In this document: positions 6,330 through 13,525 of the stretch, piece by piece | How the letters are laid out: each line of letters begins with the position of its first letter | Position numbering within the stretch: position 1 is the first letter of the stretch | Source: Candidatus Aminicenantota bacterium | GTDB taxonomy: Bacteria > Acidobacteriota > Aminicenantia > UBA2199 | Assembly (NCBI GenBank): GCA_020355945.1 | Contig: CP070627.1 | Coordinates: 5,959,206 to 5,973,077 of the forward strand | Length of the DNA stretch: 13,872 nucleotides | Direction of reading: 5' to 3' | The notes under the pieces: model-generated | The model's input: only the letters and a program-made list of their open reading frames with translations | Databases searched by the model: none | Told to the model about the DNA's origin: nothing | Program-made: the position numbers and the translations under genes

Positions 6330-8158
6330 ATCTATCACGAATCCTATATCGCATGGGTATCATTAATCACAAAATTGAATTCCTATTCATCCTCACCTGG
6401 ACTCTTTTTTTCCCGCTAAAAGAATCCCAGATCTATTTTCTTGGTTTTGCCTTTTTAATGTGTCTCATTTCACTCAAGAATATTTATTTTATGAAAACCA
6501 TTGGTTTATCTTACTTCTCCCATTTTCTCATGGTGTTTAATTTTATCCTTATCTTATCTGTTTTCTTGTCCAATTATCCCTTTAAATCGATATTGTTATT
6601 GGCCGATATTTTGCTTATTTCTTGCTATTTTACCCTATTCTATTACGACAGGCGAATGGCTAATGACTATTTCCATTTGATCGGCCGTATCATATCTGTT
6701 TTTTCCTTCATTAATGTTATCCTTTATGTGGTTCCTTTGTTTAAACAGGATCACATCTTTTTTGTCAGTTCCATTCATGAAGGGATCATATCCGGCATCG
6801 GGGCGCTCATATTTTTTTATTATCTCTTAAAAAAATGGAATCCGCGGCTTTTCATTTTAATTATTCTAAACCTCGGCGGGGTGTTTGTCTCCGAATCAAA
6901 GGCTGCCTATATCGGTACTGTCATCTTCTTTTTGCTGCTGATTCTTTTGAAAAAAAAGATATTGATCCCCTTTCTTCTCCTGTTTGTTATCCTGACGTTT
7001 ATTATTCCCAATCCCATTCGATCGATGTTTTACCATTCACTAAAAAAAGACCCCTATGCATTGAATCGAATCGATATCTGGCAGATGTCCTTAACCATTT
7101 TCAAAGACCACTTGCTGTTTGGTGTCGGATTGGATAATTTTTCCGAAGTTTCCGGTAAGTATAATTTCAAACAGACCCGTGGACCAGCCAACTATTTTAA
7201 AGTCCCCCGTATTCCCCACAGTGATTACCTGAAACTTATGACCGAACTGGGACTGTTGGGGCTGGTGATCATACTGGCCCTGTTCTATTTCCTGGCAAAA
7301 AAAATATTCTCCGCTTCCTTATTTAACGTATCCAACATACTCTTATTTTATCTATTGTTCCAGGCCCTTCTCTTCAACATCCTCTTTAACTTCTTTTTCT
7401 TTTTTATATTCCTCTTTCTTTTAAAAAATATATTGGAGCGAGAACAGGATATTACCTTTCGAAGTTTTTCTTCAAAATTTAAACTTTTCTTATCATCTTT
7501 GCTGGTCTTTATATGGATGATTGGGTATCTATTCCCCTGTTTATCCGGTATTTTCATTGAGAAAGCCAAAAAGAGCACCCACCCGGTCCAGGTATTGAGG
7601 AAAGCGGGATATTTGAATCCCCTGGATCAACAGGTATACTATTTAAAAGCGTTCTATTTGTATCACGATTTTAAACAGGCCTCCAATTTGGAGTCCTTCT
7701 ATAATGCGTTGGCTAACCTAAGAAAAACGCACCGATTGAATCCTTATTATATAGATGCCTACCTATTGGAATTCGAGTTGTACCTGGAATTATTAAACAA
7801 GAAGATAAAATATATATCCATGGAAAAAGAAATCCTGGCGCCCCTGGAGAAAGCAGAAGGATATGCACCGGTTGATCCCTTCATTAAGTTAGCCAAAGCC
7901 CGGATCTATTTTGAATTTAATCAAGATGACAGGGCCAAACAAGAAGCCATTAAAGCCATCGCCCTGGAACCGGAATATGTCGCTGCCCTCTATTTCCTAC
8001 AAAAAAAATTCAATTACTTCCAGGATGAAAAGGCATTCCAACAAGAAATAGAAAAAATCTTAAAAAAAGCCAGGGAATTGAACCCGGAACGCGGTCATTA
8101 CCTGTACAAGTTGTATGAAATCCCGGGTAAATACAACCAGGAAGGGAAACACCAATGA
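6326..8158 (+). CDS. Second O-antigen ligase/PglL-type (Wzy_C) membrane protein with C-terminal TPR-like domain
   Basis: This 610-residue protein has the same architecture as its upstream neighbour but is clearly diverged from it. Hydrophobic segments run to about residue 409. SESKAAYIG (189-197) corresponds to the usual S-R/K-small-small motif. The large periplasmic-type loop has NRIDIW (247-252), LFGVGLDNF (264-272), IPHSDYLKLMTELGLLG (296-312) with His298 and Glu307. The last 200 residues are a helical TPR-like region with repeated -LNP- or -LEPE- turns (AGYLNP, THRLNPYY, AIALEPEY, ARELNPERG). A Lys/Arg-rich stretch at 370-386 before the last membrane helix places this region in the periplasm. 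ATG 6326 overlaps the previous stop as ATGA, with an AAGGAG about 14 bases upstream, so the two ligases are probably translated together. One may be a polymerase and the other a transferase, or they may serve different acceptors. The sequence does not decide. Confidence 0.78.
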   Translation: MNLSRILYRMGIINHKIEFLFILTWTLFFPLKESQIYFLGFAFLMCLISLKNIYFMKTIGLSYFSHFLMVFNFILILSVFLSNYPFKSILLLADILLISCYFTLFYYDRRMANDYFHLIGRIISVFSFINVILYVVPLFKQDHIFFVSSIHEGIISGIGALIFFYYLLKKWNPRLFILIILNLGGVFVSESKAAYIGTVIFFLLLILLKKKILIPFLLLFVILTFIIPNPIRSMFYHSLKKDPYALNRIDIWQMSLTIFKDHLLFGVGLDNFSEVSGKYNFKQTRGPANYFKVPRIPHSDYLKLMTELGLLGLVIILALFYFLAKKIFSASLFNVSNILLFYLLFQALLFNILFNFFFFFIFLFLLKNILEREQDITFRSFSSKFKLFLSSLLVFIWMIGYLFPCLSGIFIEKAKKSTHPVQVLRKAGYLNPLDQQVYYLKAFYLYHDFKQASNLESFYNALANLRKTHRLNPYYIDAYLLEFELYLELLNKKIKYISMEKEILAPLEKAEGYAPVDPFIKLAKARIYFEFNQDDRAKQEAIKAIALEPEYVAALYFLQKKFNYFQDEKAFQQEIEKILKKARELNPERGHYLYKLYEIPGKYNQEGKHQ

Positions 8159-8198
8159 AAAAAGTTGCCGCCACAGCGGTGGAGTCATAAACAACTTT
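8158..8198 (-). terminator. Possible terminator between the convergent gene ends
   Basis: The inverted repeat AAAGTTG (8161-8167) / CAACTTT (8192-8198) lies in the 44 bases between the plus-strand ligase stop and the minus-strand GT-C protein stop. Read on the minus strand, the stem ends in CAACTTTTTT, giving a six-base T run. The 24-base loop can form a small inner CCGC/GCGG stem. It would serve mainly the minus-strand transcript. The long loop makes it weaker than the two terminators upstream. Confidence 0.4.
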
Positions 8199-8202
8199 CA
8201 TC

Positions 8203-9753
8203 CTACTCGATTTGAAGTAAAAAATAGTTACCTGTCAATGGAATCTTTCGTTTAAATTCAAATTGGTTTATAAAACGCCGATAGTCCTCCGAATCTAAAT
8301 GATGATTTTCGAGAAGGCAGGTGACCGCTTTGCTCAAATAGGTCAATTCCGATAAAACGTACAAGGATTTATTTTTTGATCCTTCCGTGAAGGTTAGATG
8401 GATATCTTTTAGTGATAATCCTTTTCCCAGCATCCAATCCAGGACCAATACTTTTCTACGGGCAAAATAAGGGACATATATTTTGCAGTATTCGGAAATG
8501 TCTGTTCCGCAGCCGGCAATGATTACCAGGGAATTATCTCCTGTCTTATTCCTTATAGCTTCGGCAAGTTGATAACTCACATTCGTCTCCAGGTCATTGG
8601 CCGGCAGCATGGCAAAATAAAAATTGATGACCGACACCCCAATCACCAGTAAAACAATAATGAACTTGAAGATTGTAGATTGGAACCGGGAAAGGGAGTA
8701 AATAAATAGAATAAGCAGGGGCAGCAGGATGTTTAACTTAAAACCAATATTTGTATGAGCCCAGATACTAAAAAAAAGCAAATACGGCAGTATCCAGGAT
8801 AACATTTCATAATATAGTTTCTTATCTTTTTCCTTCCTGGCCGAGATGATAATAACCGTTACCACCGAAACCAAAAGAAGCAGTGAAATAACAGTAATAA
8901 TAGGAGACCATCCCCTTAGAATACTCCCCCCGATCGATTGAAGTGATTCAAAAAGGGAATCAAATGAAATCGGCGTCCAATAACTGATTTCATAACCGGC
9001 AAAATAGTCTTCGCCGCCAAGCATCATCTTTTTAAAAAGGGTAAGGATGTTAAACTTTGTCACCAAATAAAAAATAAAATTGGGGACAGCAAGAAAAAGA
9101 AAATAAAAAGATAGAAATTTTAACATCGAAATAAAGGACCTCTTCCGGTAAATAAAAACCAATAAAACCGAAAATATAATCAAACCATTGGTGAGATGAA
9201 AACCCGCAGCAATGGAAAATAATAATGCAGAAAGCACAAGGTTTTTCGTATTCTCGGGTTTAAAAAACAGCAAATAAATCCCGGAAACAATAAAAAATAA
9301 TCCCGGCATATCCACTTCTGCTTCCACCGAGTAGTACCAGACCCCCCAGGAAAAACCTATCAATAAAGTCCCGATTATGGAAAAGAATTGTTTACCAGTA
9401 ATATGATTCAAAATTTTATAGACAACACCAAGCGTTAAAAGTCCAAAAACAAGTGAGAAAAGCTGCAAGTGAAAATACTCAAGAACCTGGTAGCCCACCA
9501 CCACATGAAGCAATTTATAGAGATAGTAATTGCAAGGGAAATAAAATAGGTGGTGGGGATGCAGCGCAGGAATAATATCACTTTTGACCAGGGCATAACG
9601 CAAATGTTGGCTAAACACTGTCCCATCAAAGTCATAACTTACCGGCAGGTATCTAAAATAAACCAGTCCGATAAAAAACAGCACGATGAGAAGAATATAT
9701 TTTCCCCGGGATTTAACAGGCAAATCCCCTATTTTGATTCGTTTAAATATCAT
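8203..9753 (-). CDS. GT-C-type polytopic membrane protein, putative lipid-sugar-dependent glycosyltransferase
   Basis: The 516-residue product has a short basic N-terminus, a first membrane helix at about 18-36, and roughly ten further hydrophobic segments. Just after the first helix it has YDFDG (40-44), the place where GT-C enzymes (PMT/ArnT/DUF2723-like) carry their catalytic acidic residue. HPHH follows at 65-68. WYYSVEAEVDMPGLF (139-153) resembles the E-A-E-V segment of DUF2723-like proteins. The C-terminal 110 residues are a soluble domain on the far side of the last membrane helix. GT-C enzymes use polyprenyl-phosphate sugars as donors and act at the outer face of the inner membrane. 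The start ATG has GGAGG 7 bases upstream. The FAD-dependent gene ends 70 bases upstream, so it may be the last gene of the same operon. Family placement is by motif position only; donor and acceptor are unknown. Confidence 0.65.
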   Translation of the reverse strand: MIFKRIKIGDLPVKSRGKYILLIVLFFIGLVYFRYLPVSYDFDGTVFSQHLRYALVKSDIIPALHPHHLFYFPCNYYLYKLLHVVVGYQVLEYFHLQLFSLVFGLLTLGVVYKILNHITGKQFFSIIGTLLIGFSWGVWYYSVEAEVDMPGLFFIVSGIYLLFFKPENTKNLVLSALLFSIAAGFHLTNGLIIFSVLLVFIYRKRSFISMLKFLSFYFLFLAVPNFIFYLVTKFNILTLFKKMMLGGEDYFAGYEISYWTPISFDSLFESLQSIGGSILRGWSPIITVISLLLLVSVVTVIIISARKEKDKKLYYEMLSWILPYLLFFSIWAHTNIGFKLNILLPLLILFIYSLSRFQSTIFKFIIVLLVIGVSVINFYFAMLPANDLETNVSYQLAEAIRNKTGDNSLVIIAGCGTDISEYCKIYVPYFARRKVLVLDWMLGKGLSLKDIHLTFTEGSKNKSLYVLSELTYLSKAVTCLLENHHLDSEDYRRFINQFEFKRKIPLTGNYFLLQIE

Positions 9754-9795
9754 GAGAATACCTCCATATTCTATTCTTCATCTTACATTCATATT

Positions 9796-9823
9796 CCTCA
9801 CCTTTCACTTTTTCACGTGCACC
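9796..9823. repeat. Short degenerate direct repeats in the spacer before the GT-C gene
   Basis: The 70-base spacer between the FAD-dependent gene and the GT-C gene holds several spaced CAC units on the plus strand: CACCTTT, CACTTTTT, CACGTG, CACC. They read as GTGAAA/AGGTG units on the minus strand. No promoter is clear here. The repeats are short, and their significance is uncertain. Confidence 0.35.
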
Positions 9824-11122
9824 TTACCCTGCTTTACCGATCATTTCCACGAGTTTATCAGCGGCGTTGACACTCTCGGAAATAGAACGGTCCTCAGGAT
9901 AATAATACGAGGTATCCATTATATAAAGCCCTTCTATCCCCGTTTTTATCGGGGGCAGCCGCTCTAAAAAACCAGGAGGACACACCGGCTGCGCATATTC
10001 ATACCGGTGCACCACCTTAGACAACACCCAACTCTCATCAAAGTTATTGTTAATTCTCTTGCAATACCCCAATACTTCATCAATGAAATACACATCCGCT
10101 TTCCAAAACTTTTCATGAGTACGGGGAAGGTAAAAAGGAAAATAAACCAATTTCTCAGGCAGCGGGTTAAGATTGGTAAATTCAATAAGACCGGGAAGCT
10201 CAATACCACTGTCGCTAATATTCAACCAGAAATTTTCCGTTAATGGCTGGCTCAATTTAAGAATCACACAGACAACCCCAATATTATCCAATCGCTTATA
10301 TTTCTCAATGACTTTTCCCGGTAACCCGGGTGCAATACCAGGGATATAAGGAAGCGGAATAGTAGTAATCACCCGGTCAAAAGGATGTTCTTGTCGGTTA
10401 ACGGTTATCCCGGTGATTTTATTTTTTTTCTTATCAATATTTATATGGGAGACCTCTGCCTCCAGGACAATTTTCCCGCCTCCATCATTTATTCTCCTTT
10501 GCAGCCCGCTCAACAGCTTATCTACTCCTCCCTCCAGGTATGCCAACCTTTCTGTAAATATATTTTTCCGCGATCGCCCCACCCTCCGCAAACGCCGCCA
10601 CACCCAGGCAGCAGATATTTGATCGCTAAACCAATGAAATTTCAAGGAAAACAAACTCTCCCATAAAATATGATATGCTCTCTCCCCTACAAAATCTTTA
10701 GCCCAGCGAACAGCAGTTACCCGGTCCAGTTTCTCCCATTTATCTTTCCTGGTACACAGGAAAACCTGTAAACCAAATCGAATTTTTGAAATGAGCCCCA
10801 ATCGTGGAAAAAAAAGCAACGCCAAAGGATTCCCCCATTTATAGAGTTTCCCCTGGTAAAAAAATCCCATCCTGGTCTCTTTCCATTTCAAAAGACAGTC
10901 AATACCCAATTCCTTTAACAACTCAAAAATAGGCGTATCAGACTTACAAAAGAAATGGTAATACCTCTCAACCGTTAACCCGTCAAAATCAAAAGACGCA
11001 GACATCCCCCCTATACGATCGTCCCTTTCAAAAAGAGTGACATCATATCCCTTTTTTATCAATTCATAAGCTAACATAAGCCCCATCACACCCGCACCCA
11101 CAATGGCAGTTCTTTTTTTCAT
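9824..11122 (-). CDS. FAD-dependent amine-oxidase/protoporphyrinogen-oxidase-like protein (COG1232 type)
   Basis: The 432-residue flavoprotein begins MKKRTAIVGAGVMG, an ADP-binding Rossmann motif (Gly9, Gly11, Gly14). Glu32 follows at the end of strand 2 and RIGGM at 36-40, as in amine oxidases, phytoene desaturases and HemY-type oxidases. The C-terminal FAD motif is degenerate: GLYIMDTSYYYPEDRSISESVNAADKL. The middle section with LAYLEGGVDKLLSGLQRRI and VITTIPLPYIP is typical of the broad COG1232 group, whose members often sit in polysaccharide or lipid clusters with no known substrate. There is no sign of a heme pathway here. ATG 11122 is chosen because GGAGG (minus strand, 11133-11129) lies 6 bases upstream and homology starts there. 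The frame is open further upstream to 11233, but that part translates intergenic repeats. The start of this gene, including its ribosome-binding site, falls in a palindromic repeat element. Redox role likely; substrate unknown. Confidence 0.82.
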   Translation of the reverse strand: MKKRTAIVGAGVMGLMLAYELIKKGYDVTLFERDDRIGGMSASFDFDGLTVERYYHFFCKSDTPIFELLKELGIDCLLKWKETRMGFFYQGKLYKWGNPLALLFFPRLGLISKIRFGLQVFLCTRKDKWEKLDRVTAVRWAKDFVGERAYHILWESLFSLKFHWFSDQISAAWVWRRLRRVGRSRKNIFTERLAYLEGGVDKLLSGLQRRINDGGGKIVLEAEVSHINIDKKKNKITGITVNRQEHPFDRVITTIPLPYIPGIAPGLPGKVIEKYKRLDNIGVVCVILKLSQPLTENFWLNISDSGIELPGLIEFTNLNPLPEKLVYFPFYLPRTHEKFWKADVYFIDEVLGYCKRINNNFDESWVLSKVVHRYEYAQPVCPPGFLERLPPIKTGIEGLYIMDTSYYYPEDRSISESVNAADKLVEMIGKAG

Positions 11123-11127
11123 CCTGT

Positions 11128-11184
11128 GCCTCCGGCGGCCAGAAACCTTTTTGAAAAAAGGTTTCTGGACTTCCAAAAACTTTT
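11128..11184. repeat. Palindromic intergenic repeat element
   Basis: The core at 11139-11168 is a 30-bp near-perfect palindrome. CCAGAAACCTTTTT is followed by a two-base centre and the complementary arm, so a transcript would form a 14-bp hairpin. It is flanked on the left by the GC-rich block GCCTCCGGCGG and on the right by ACTTCCAAAAACTTTT. This GC block-palindrome-(GG)ACTTCCAAAAACTTTT composition resembles dispersed palindromic elements I associate with Desulfobacterota and related genomes. The resemblance is from memory, not from a search. On the minus strand the GC block provides the GGAGG ribosome-binding site of the FAD-dependent gene. Confidence 0.65.
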
Positions 11185-11200
11185 CATTAGTGGTTGCTCC

Positions 11201-11227
11201 AATTCGTGGTAATTCGTGTAATTCGTG
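11201..11227. repeat. Three tandem AATTCGTG units
   Basis: AATTCGTG occurs at 11201, 11211 and 11220, with 10- and 9-base periods, between the radical SAM and FAD-dependent genes. On the minus strand it reads CCACGAATTACACGAATTACC. A related sequence in the opposite orientation lies at 13502-13525. Together with the palindrome next to it, it fills the 115-base spacer at 11123-11237. Confidence 0.6.
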
Positions 11228-11237
11228 GGCCATTTTT

Positions 11238-12641
11238 TTATTTCCTGAATAAATAATCCCATATTCGTTTTAATGTCAATTTCAAATGATTCATACTCTT
11301 GATCTCCGATAACATTCTAAACAATATCAAAGGCCGAAGATGAAATGATAAATATGCCCGCCGCTGTAAAGACTTTAACTTCCTCTTCGAAATTCCCTGA
11401 GGCGCATAAGGAACCTTCGCGTAAAACAAATCCTCCCAAACCAATCGCTCAATTTCTCTACTCTCAATTAACCGCCGCGTCGCTTCCGTACCCGGAAGAG
11501 GTAAAAAATTACTAAAATGCGCGCGCTTTAATTTCAACCGCCTGGCAAACCTGATCGTAGCTTTGATATCCTCTATGGTTTCACCCGGGAACCCGATAAT
11601 AAAAAATCCACAAGGCTCAAGCCCGGCCTCTACAATCAAATTGACCTTCTCTTCAATCAATTCCAACGTGAGATTTTTTTTCATCATATCCAGGATCCGT
11701 TGAGACCCGCTTTCAATCCCTACGTTAAAGGAATAAGCCCCGGTATCCTTCATCATTTGAAGCATCTCCAGGTCCAGGTGATTGAGACGCAGACCATTGG
11801 GAAATGTATAACTGATATCCAATCGATGCTCCCGGACACCATTACAAAAATCAATCACCCTCTGCTTGTGAAAATTAAACATATCATCAATAATATGAAA
11901 TTCCCTGACCCCGTATTCATTATAAAGCATTTGCATCTCCGCCAGGACCATGGGTATACTCCGAAAACGCAGCTTCTTCCCCATGTTGACAGTACTACCA
12001 CAAAAAGCACATGAATACGGACATCCACGGGTCGTGGAAATAGGAGCAATAGGAAAATTCCTGTAAAACCCACCCTGCGGGCTGTCCGGGTACTCCCCGG
12101 GCACCATCAAATCCCAGGCCGGCAGCCCCAAATCATCCAGGTCAGTAATCACCGCCCGCGGATTCATTCGCACCCGGTTTCCTTCACGATAAATAAGACC
12201 TGGAATCCCCTGGAAAGGAATATTCTCCTTTCTTAACAGTCGCTTCATCAACAGCGGCAGCCCCACCTCACCCTCGCCCACAAAACCGAAATCCGCCCCG
12301 GGAATTTCCCGGAGCGCCAGGGTAGCAGTGGCTGACACATGAGGCCCACCTATGATAACAATCGAACCCGGGAGCAATTCCTTTACCACCGAAATCCCCC
12401 TAACCACAAAATTAAAATCATAAGAATACAACTGGAACCCCACCACAGCCGGTCCCAACCGGGCAATGCGCTTTCCAAAATTCTTAAGCCCCAGGTTTTC
12501 TTTTAAACAGTCCAATATGCCGATATCATTGAATCCCTCATTTCGTAAAGCCGCAGCCATATATCCCAGCCCAATAGGCGGAACCACATAATGGGTACGA
12601 CTCAAAGGCACCACCAATACAATCTTTTCATTACTGTTCAT
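11238..12641 (-). CDS. B12-binding-domain radical SAM protein (BchE/COG1032 type)
   Basis: The 467-residue protein has an N-terminal cobalamin-binding-like Rossmann domain (about 5-160) with PPIGLGYMAAALR (21-33), IVIIGGPHVSATA (94-106) and GFVGEGEVG (119-127). The usual DxHxxG His that ligates cobalt is not seen, as in many family members. The radical SAM domain begins at about residue 195. It contains TTRGCPYSCAFCGS (203-216), giving Cys207-x3-Cys211-x2-Cys214 for the 4Fe-4S cluster, and later NVGIESGSQRIL and FFIIGFPGET, both family-typical. Such enzymes do methylations, cyclisations and other radical reactions on lipids, tetrapyrroles or peptides; the substrate here is unknown. The start ATG is only 15 bases past the methyltransferase stop and has just a weak GGGAA upstream, within a repeated GAAGCTGGGAACCT. 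The gene likely shares a transcript with the methyltransferase. Confidence 0.88.
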   Translation of the reverse strand: MNSNEKIVLVVPLSRTHYVVPPIGLGYMAAALRNEGFNDIGILDCLKENLGLKNFGKRIARLGPAVVGFQLYSYDFNFVVRGISVVKELLPGSIVIIGGPHVSATATLALREIPGADFGFVGEGEVGLPLLMKRLLRKENIPFQGIPGLIYREGNRVRMNPRAVITDLDDLGLPAWDLMVPGEYPDSPQGGFYRNFPIAPISTTRGCPYSCAFCGSTVNMGKKLRFRSIPMVLAEMQMLYNEYGVREFHIIDDMFNFHKQRVIDFCNGVREHRLDISYTFPNGLRLNHLDLEMLQMMKDTGAYSFNVGIESGSQRILDMMKKNLTLELIEEKVNLIVEAGLEPCGFFIIGFPGETIEDIKATIRFARRLKLKRAHFSNFLPLPGTEATRRLIESREIERLVWEDLFYAKVPYAPQGISKRKLKSLQRRAYLSFHLRPLILFRMLSEIKSMNHLKLTLKRIWDYLFRK

Positions 12642-12642
12642 G

Positions 12643-12680
12643 AGGTTCCCAGCTTCTTATTTTCCCAGGTTCCCAGCTTC
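12643..12680. repeat. Pair of 14-base direct repeats at the methyltransferase/radical SAM junction
   Basis: AGGTTCCCAGCTTC occurs at 12643-12656 and again at 12667-12680, a 24-base period. On the minus strand the first-met copy encodes the C-terminal residues of the methyltransferase (EAGNL). The second copy lies in the spacer and supplies the weak ribosome-binding sequence of the radical SAM gene. Confidence 0.65.
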
Positions 12681-13418
12681 CCTCTTTTCCCCGTACCCAA
12701 TAATAAAGGAACCGTATTTAGAGGCCAGCGGAGAAATTCCCAATAGGATTTCCAAAAGGTTGTAAACAGGAAGCAAAAGCCGTCCCACGACCGATGCCAC
12801 ATATTTAAACGTTACACCGCTGATGCAGAAAGTAATAACATTGGTAAACCCTACTTTTTTCAGGGCTGAACCAATCTGTCCCGTTGATAACAGTCGCTCA
12901 TTATCCGTCTTGCCTTTTTTAGAAAAAAACGGGGACGACGGATGACGGTACAGCCACATAAAGGGATTTCTTATATTGGGGTCATAAGAAAGCACACATC
13001 CGCCGTTTTTTAGGATTCGATACCCTTCCTCCAGGCAGGGTTCAAAATCGGAAAAATGGTGCAAGACACCGGAAAAAAGAAGGATATCAAAGCTTTCGTC
13101 TTTAAAACAGCATTGCTCAATGTCCCCGGCACAAAAATGGATTCCCGGTGCCAATTCCGCCCCCAGGCTGACCGATCTCTCTGAAATGTCAAGACCAAAA
13201 AAATCCTTTTCATCACCGTAGATTTCTTTAAATTTTCGGGCAAAAGCACCGCTCCCACATCCCAGGTCAATGACCCGGATTTTTGAAGAAACAGGAACGT
13301 GCATCAGTTTCAAATACGCTCCAATGAGGGTTTTGTATCCATAGGCGGTAAATACATCGTATTCCCTGGCAGAAGAAAATGTATCAAAAAAGTTTCTTTC
13401 TTTTGATTTATCTTGCAC
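12657..13418 (-). CDS. Class I SAM-dependent methyltransferase
   Basis: The 253-residue protein has the Methyltransf_11/UbiE-type Rossmann core. Motif I is RVIDLGCGSGAFA (48-60), the acidic end of strand 2 is FFGLDISE (73-80), and the adenine-side acidic residue is in CAGDIE (96-101). The post-motif strand is DILLFSGVLHHF (111-122), followed by EGYRILKNGGCVL. A hydrophobic stretch near 205-235 could touch membrane or bind a lipid substrate. GTG 13418 is the likely start: GGAAGG lies upstream and no ATG exists in the early coding part. The last residues REAGNLGK come from a direct repeat, so the C-terminus may be recent. It is the first gene of a minus-strand operon with a clear sigma-70 promoter. 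Substrate unknown; clustering with radical SAM, FAD and GT-C proteins suggests a small-molecule, lipid or glycan modification pathway. Confidence 0.85.
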   Translation of the reverse strand: MQDKSKERNFFDTFSSAREYDVFTAYGYKTLIGAYLKLMHVPVSSKIRVIDLGCGSGAFARKFKEIYGDEKDFFGLDISERSVSLGAELAPGIHFCAGDIEQCCFKDESFDILLFSGVLHHFSDFEPCLEEGYRILKNGGCVLSYDPNIRNPFMWLYRHPSSPFFSKKGKTDNERLLSTGQIGSALKKVGFTNVITFCISGVTFKYVASVVGRLLLPVYNLLEILLGISPLASKYGSFIIGYGEKREAGNLGK

Positions 13419-13439
13419 GGTACTAAAACCTTCCGGTTC

Positions 13440-13468
13440 ATTTTAGAAAATTTCCCCCTCATTGTCAA
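13440..13468 (-). promoter_or_regulatory. Sigma-70 promoter of the methyltransferase operon
   Basis: On the minus strand TTGACA (13468-13463) and TAAAAT (13445-13440) are separated by exactly 17 bases. The -35 box is perfect and the -10 box has one mismatch to TATAAT. Transcription would start near 13433, giving a leader of only about 15 bases before the GTG at 13418. The promoter lies in the 173-base spacer 13419-13591 and would drive the methyltransferase, radical SAM, FAD-dependent and perhaps GT-C genes. Confidence 0.75.
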
Positions 13469-13501
13469 TGATGTTATTTTTTACCAGCGATTCTAATTTT
13501 A

Positions 13502-13525
13502 GCCACAAAGTTACACGAAGACAGG
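13502..13525. repeat. Degenerate CCACAAAGTTACACGAAG repeat
   Basis: The plus-strand sequence CCACAAAGTTACACGAAG matches the minus-strand form of the AATTCGTG repeats at 11201-11227 (CCACGAATTACACGAA) with small changes. The two copies are in opposite orientation and bracket the radical SAM and methyltransferase genes. The rest of the 13419-13591 spacer holds the promoter and a weak TGGCA/TGCCA hairpin followed by T residues, with no other gene that I can see. Confidence 0.45.

Noticed and set aside
8155..8190. An 11-codon frame (MKKVAATAVES) starting with ATGA overlap at the second ligase stop
   Set aside because: The overlap mimics the junction between the two ligases, but the frame is very short and lies within the inverted repeat at 8161-8198. 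It is most simply part of the terminator-like sequence.
9754..9823. Possible separate promoter for the GT-C gene
   Set aside because: I found no convincing -35/-10 pair or sigma-54 elements in the 70-base spacer, so read-through from the upstream gene is simpler.
11201..11227. Short AATTCGTG array as a CRISPR
   Set aside because: Units are 8 bases with 1-2 base gaps, lacking the repeat and spacer lengths of CRISPR arrays, and no cas gene is present.
11123..11233. N-terminal extension of the FAD-dependent protein to an ATG at 11233
   Set aside because: The added 37 residues translate the AATTCGTG repeats and the palindromic element. The flavin-binding motif begins right after ATG 11122, which has a good ribosome-binding site.
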